NCBI GenBank assembly: GCA_017849335.1
Contig: JAFIHP010000072.1
Coordinates: forward strand, 1 to 5,893
Origin: Actinomycetales bacterium
GTDB lineage: Bacteria > Actinomycetota > Actinomycetes > S36-B12
Reading direction: 5' to 3'
DNA length: 5,893 nt
Notes under the pieces: model-generated
What the model was told of the DNA's origin: nothing
Database searches by the model: none
Seen by the model: only the letters and a program-made list of their open reading frames with translations
Shown: positions 4,685 through 5,893 of the stretch, piece by piece
Numbering within the stretch: the first letter of the stretch is position 1
Layout: the number at the start of each line of letters is the position of its first letter
Program-made: the position numbers and the translations under genes

Positions 4685-5893
4685 GACGGGTCCTTGCCGG
4701 AGATGACGAACCGGGCCGCCGGGCTGCTGCCGGTCGAGGTCGGCGAGGACGCGACGTCCGTCGCCGGCTCCTCCGCCGGCACGGGCGGCTGCACCGCCTC
4801 GTCGTCCTCCAGGGGAAGCGGGGAGGTCTCGAACCCGACCGCGCGGTCGCGAGGCAGGGTCAGCCGGAAGCAGGCACCCTGGCCCGGCTCCCCCCACGCC
4901 TCGAGCCACCCGCCGTGCAGCCGGCTGTCCTCGAGCGCGATCGCGAGGCCGAGCCCCGTGCCGCCCGTCGTCCGTGCCCGCGCGGGGTCCGCCCGCCAGA
5001 ACCGGTTGAACACCAGCACCGACTCGCCGGGCCGCAGGCCCACGCCGTAGTCGCGCACCCGGACGGCGATCGCCCGGTCGTCGGCGCCGATCTGGATGTC
5101 CACGCCGTGCGCGTCGCCGTGCTCGATCGCGTTCTCGACGAGGTTGCGCACCACGCGGTACACGCGGCGCGAGTCGCAGTCGACGAAGTGGGTGGGCTCG
5201 TCCGAGTGCAGGCGGAGCTCCATGCCCGCCCGCGTCGCCTGCGGCACCGCGGAGTCGACGGCTCGGCGCACCAGCGCGACGAGGTCCACGCGCTCCAGGT
5301 CCAGCACCGCGGCGCCGGCATCGAACCGGGAGATCTCGAGCAGGTCGACGAGCAATGCCTCGAAGCGGTCGAGCTGGGTCTGCAGCAGCTCGACGGCGCG
5401 TGCGCTCGGGGCATCCAGCTGGTCGCGGTCCTCGAAGACGACGTCCGCCGCCATCCGGATTGTGGTCAGCGGCGTGCGCAGCTCGTGCGACACGTCGGAC
5501 ACGAACCGTTGTTGGACGAGGGACAGGCCCTCCAGCTCGCGGATCTGGTGGGCCAGGCTCTCGGCCATCGCGTTGAACGACCGCGCGAGGCTCGCCAGGT
5601 CGTCCGTCCCCTTGACGCGCATGCGCTCGGAGAGGTTGCCGTCTGCCAGCCTGCCGGCGGTTCGCGACGCCGCACGCACCGGAAGGACGACCTGCCGGGT
5701 CACCAGCCAGGCGACGAACGCCAGCAGCAGCACCAGCGCCAGCCCGGTGTACACGACCGCAGTACGCACCAGGTCGAGCGTCGACTGCTCCTGCGCGAGC
5801 GGGAACAGGTAGTACAGCTCGTAGGGTCCGACCGTCGGGACCTGCATCGGCGCTCCGACGACCAGACCGGGCGCCGACCGGCCGTCGAGGAAC
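4681..5893 (-). CDS. mtrB: MtrB sensor histidine kinase (5' end off-window)
   Basis: The frame is open to the right edge, so 403 C-terminal residues are visible and the N-terminal transmembrane helix and most of the extracellular sensor are missing. Residues here count from the edge. Visible in order: the end of the extracellular domain (APMQVPTVGPYELYYLFPL), transmembrane helix 2 (~43-64, VVYTGLALVLLLAFVAWLV), a HAMP linker (~65-118), the H-box VSHELRTPL with phospho-accepting H136, then the ATPase boxes: N-box NLVENAIEH (N254), G1 DYGVGL (281-286), F-box FNRFWR and G2 GGTGLGLAI (~310-318). A Pro/Glu/Ser-rich, probably disordered tail ends the protein. All catalytic motifs are intact. MtrB autophosphorylates and passes phosphate to MtrA, which controls cell-wall hydrolase, division and osmoprotection genes. 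mtrA is expected immediately beyond the right edge. The stop overlaps the lpqB start by four bases. Confidence 0.97.
   Translation of the reverse strand, partial: FLDGRSAPGLVVGAPMQVPTVGPYELYYLFPLAQEQSTLDLVRTAVVYTGLALVLLLAFVAWLVTRQVVLPVRAASRTAGRLADGNLSERMRVKGTDDLASLARSFNAMAESLAHQIRELEGLSLVQQRFVSDVSHELRTPLTTIRMAADVVFEDRDQLDAPSARAVELLQTQLDRFEALLVDLLEISRFDAGAAVLDLERVDLVALVRRAVDSAVPQATRAGMELRLHSDEPTHFVDCDSRRVYRVVRNLVENAIEHGDAHGVDIQIGADDRAIAVRVRDYGVGLRPGESVLVFNRFWRADPARARTTGGTGLGLAIALEDSRLHGGWLEAWGEPGQGACFRLTLPRDRAVGFETSPLPLEDDEAVQPPVPAEEPATDVASSPTSTGSSPAARFVISGKDPS

Noticed and set aside
4685..4909. 75-residue N-terminal extension of LpqB
   Set aside because: It lies inside mtrB in another frame and would bury the lipoprotein signal peptide. 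The ATG at 4684 has a good Shine-Dalgarno and overlaps the mtrB stop.
2357..5050. 897-codon plus-strand open frame
   Set aside because: It is antisense to lpqB and mtrB and overlaps comF in another frame. Its translation is Arg/Ala/Gly-rich with no domain pattern, as expected of a shadow frame in very GC-rich DNA.

Overview
This 5.9-kb window comes from a high-GC Gram-positive bacterium (Actinomycetota). The evidence is the very GC-rich codon use in every frame that encodes a recognisable protein, and the mtrB-lpqB gene pair, which is a hallmark of that phylum. The family within the phylum cannot be fixed from the sequence alone. No insertion sequence, phage gene, CRISPR array, tRNA or rRNA is visible. 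All the genes share similar composition, so there is no clear sign of recent transfer.

Layout, left to right. (1) Positions 1-232 (+) hold the last 76 codons of a membrane protein whose C-terminal tail resembles actinobacterial protein O-mannosyltransferases. (2) Positions 239-1633 (-) hold a complete tryptophanase (TnaA). The residues that separate tryptophanase from tyrosine phenol-lyase all read as tryptophanase. (3) Positions 1634-1747 are a short divergent control region. It contains a dyad, a hairpin and a possible 27-codon leader ORF whose stop overlaps the tnaA start. (4) Positions 1748-2200 (+) hold an Lrp/AsnC-family regulator, the obvious candidate to control tnaA. (5) Positions 2268-2939 (+) hold a ComF-family phosphoribosyltransferase-like protein. 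(6) Positions 2954-4684 (-) hold the lipoprotein LpqB. (7) Positions 4681-5893 (-) hold the sensor kinase MtrB, cut by the right edge, with the response regulator mtrA expected just beyond.

Two functional units meet here. The right half is the conserved envelope-stress and cell-division module MtrAB-LpqB: a two-component system plus the lipoprotein that interacts with MtrB outside the membrane. Translational coupling is visible as an ATGA overlap. The left half is a small amino-acid catabolic unit: tryptophanase (L-tryptophan to indole, pyruvate and ammonia, with known side activity on cysteine) divergent from an Lrp-type regulator. Between them comF faces lpqB head-on, whereas in mycobacteria comF lies in the same direction downstream of lpqB. 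This suggests a rearrangement next to the mtr module.

No clearly new system is evident. The most interesting thread is the tnaA control region. The regulator carries three cysteines in its sensing domain, the putative leader ORF has a Cys-Cys pair, and tnaA has no Shine-Dalgarno of its own. Together these allow a testable but speculative idea of cysteine-linked control and translational coupling.
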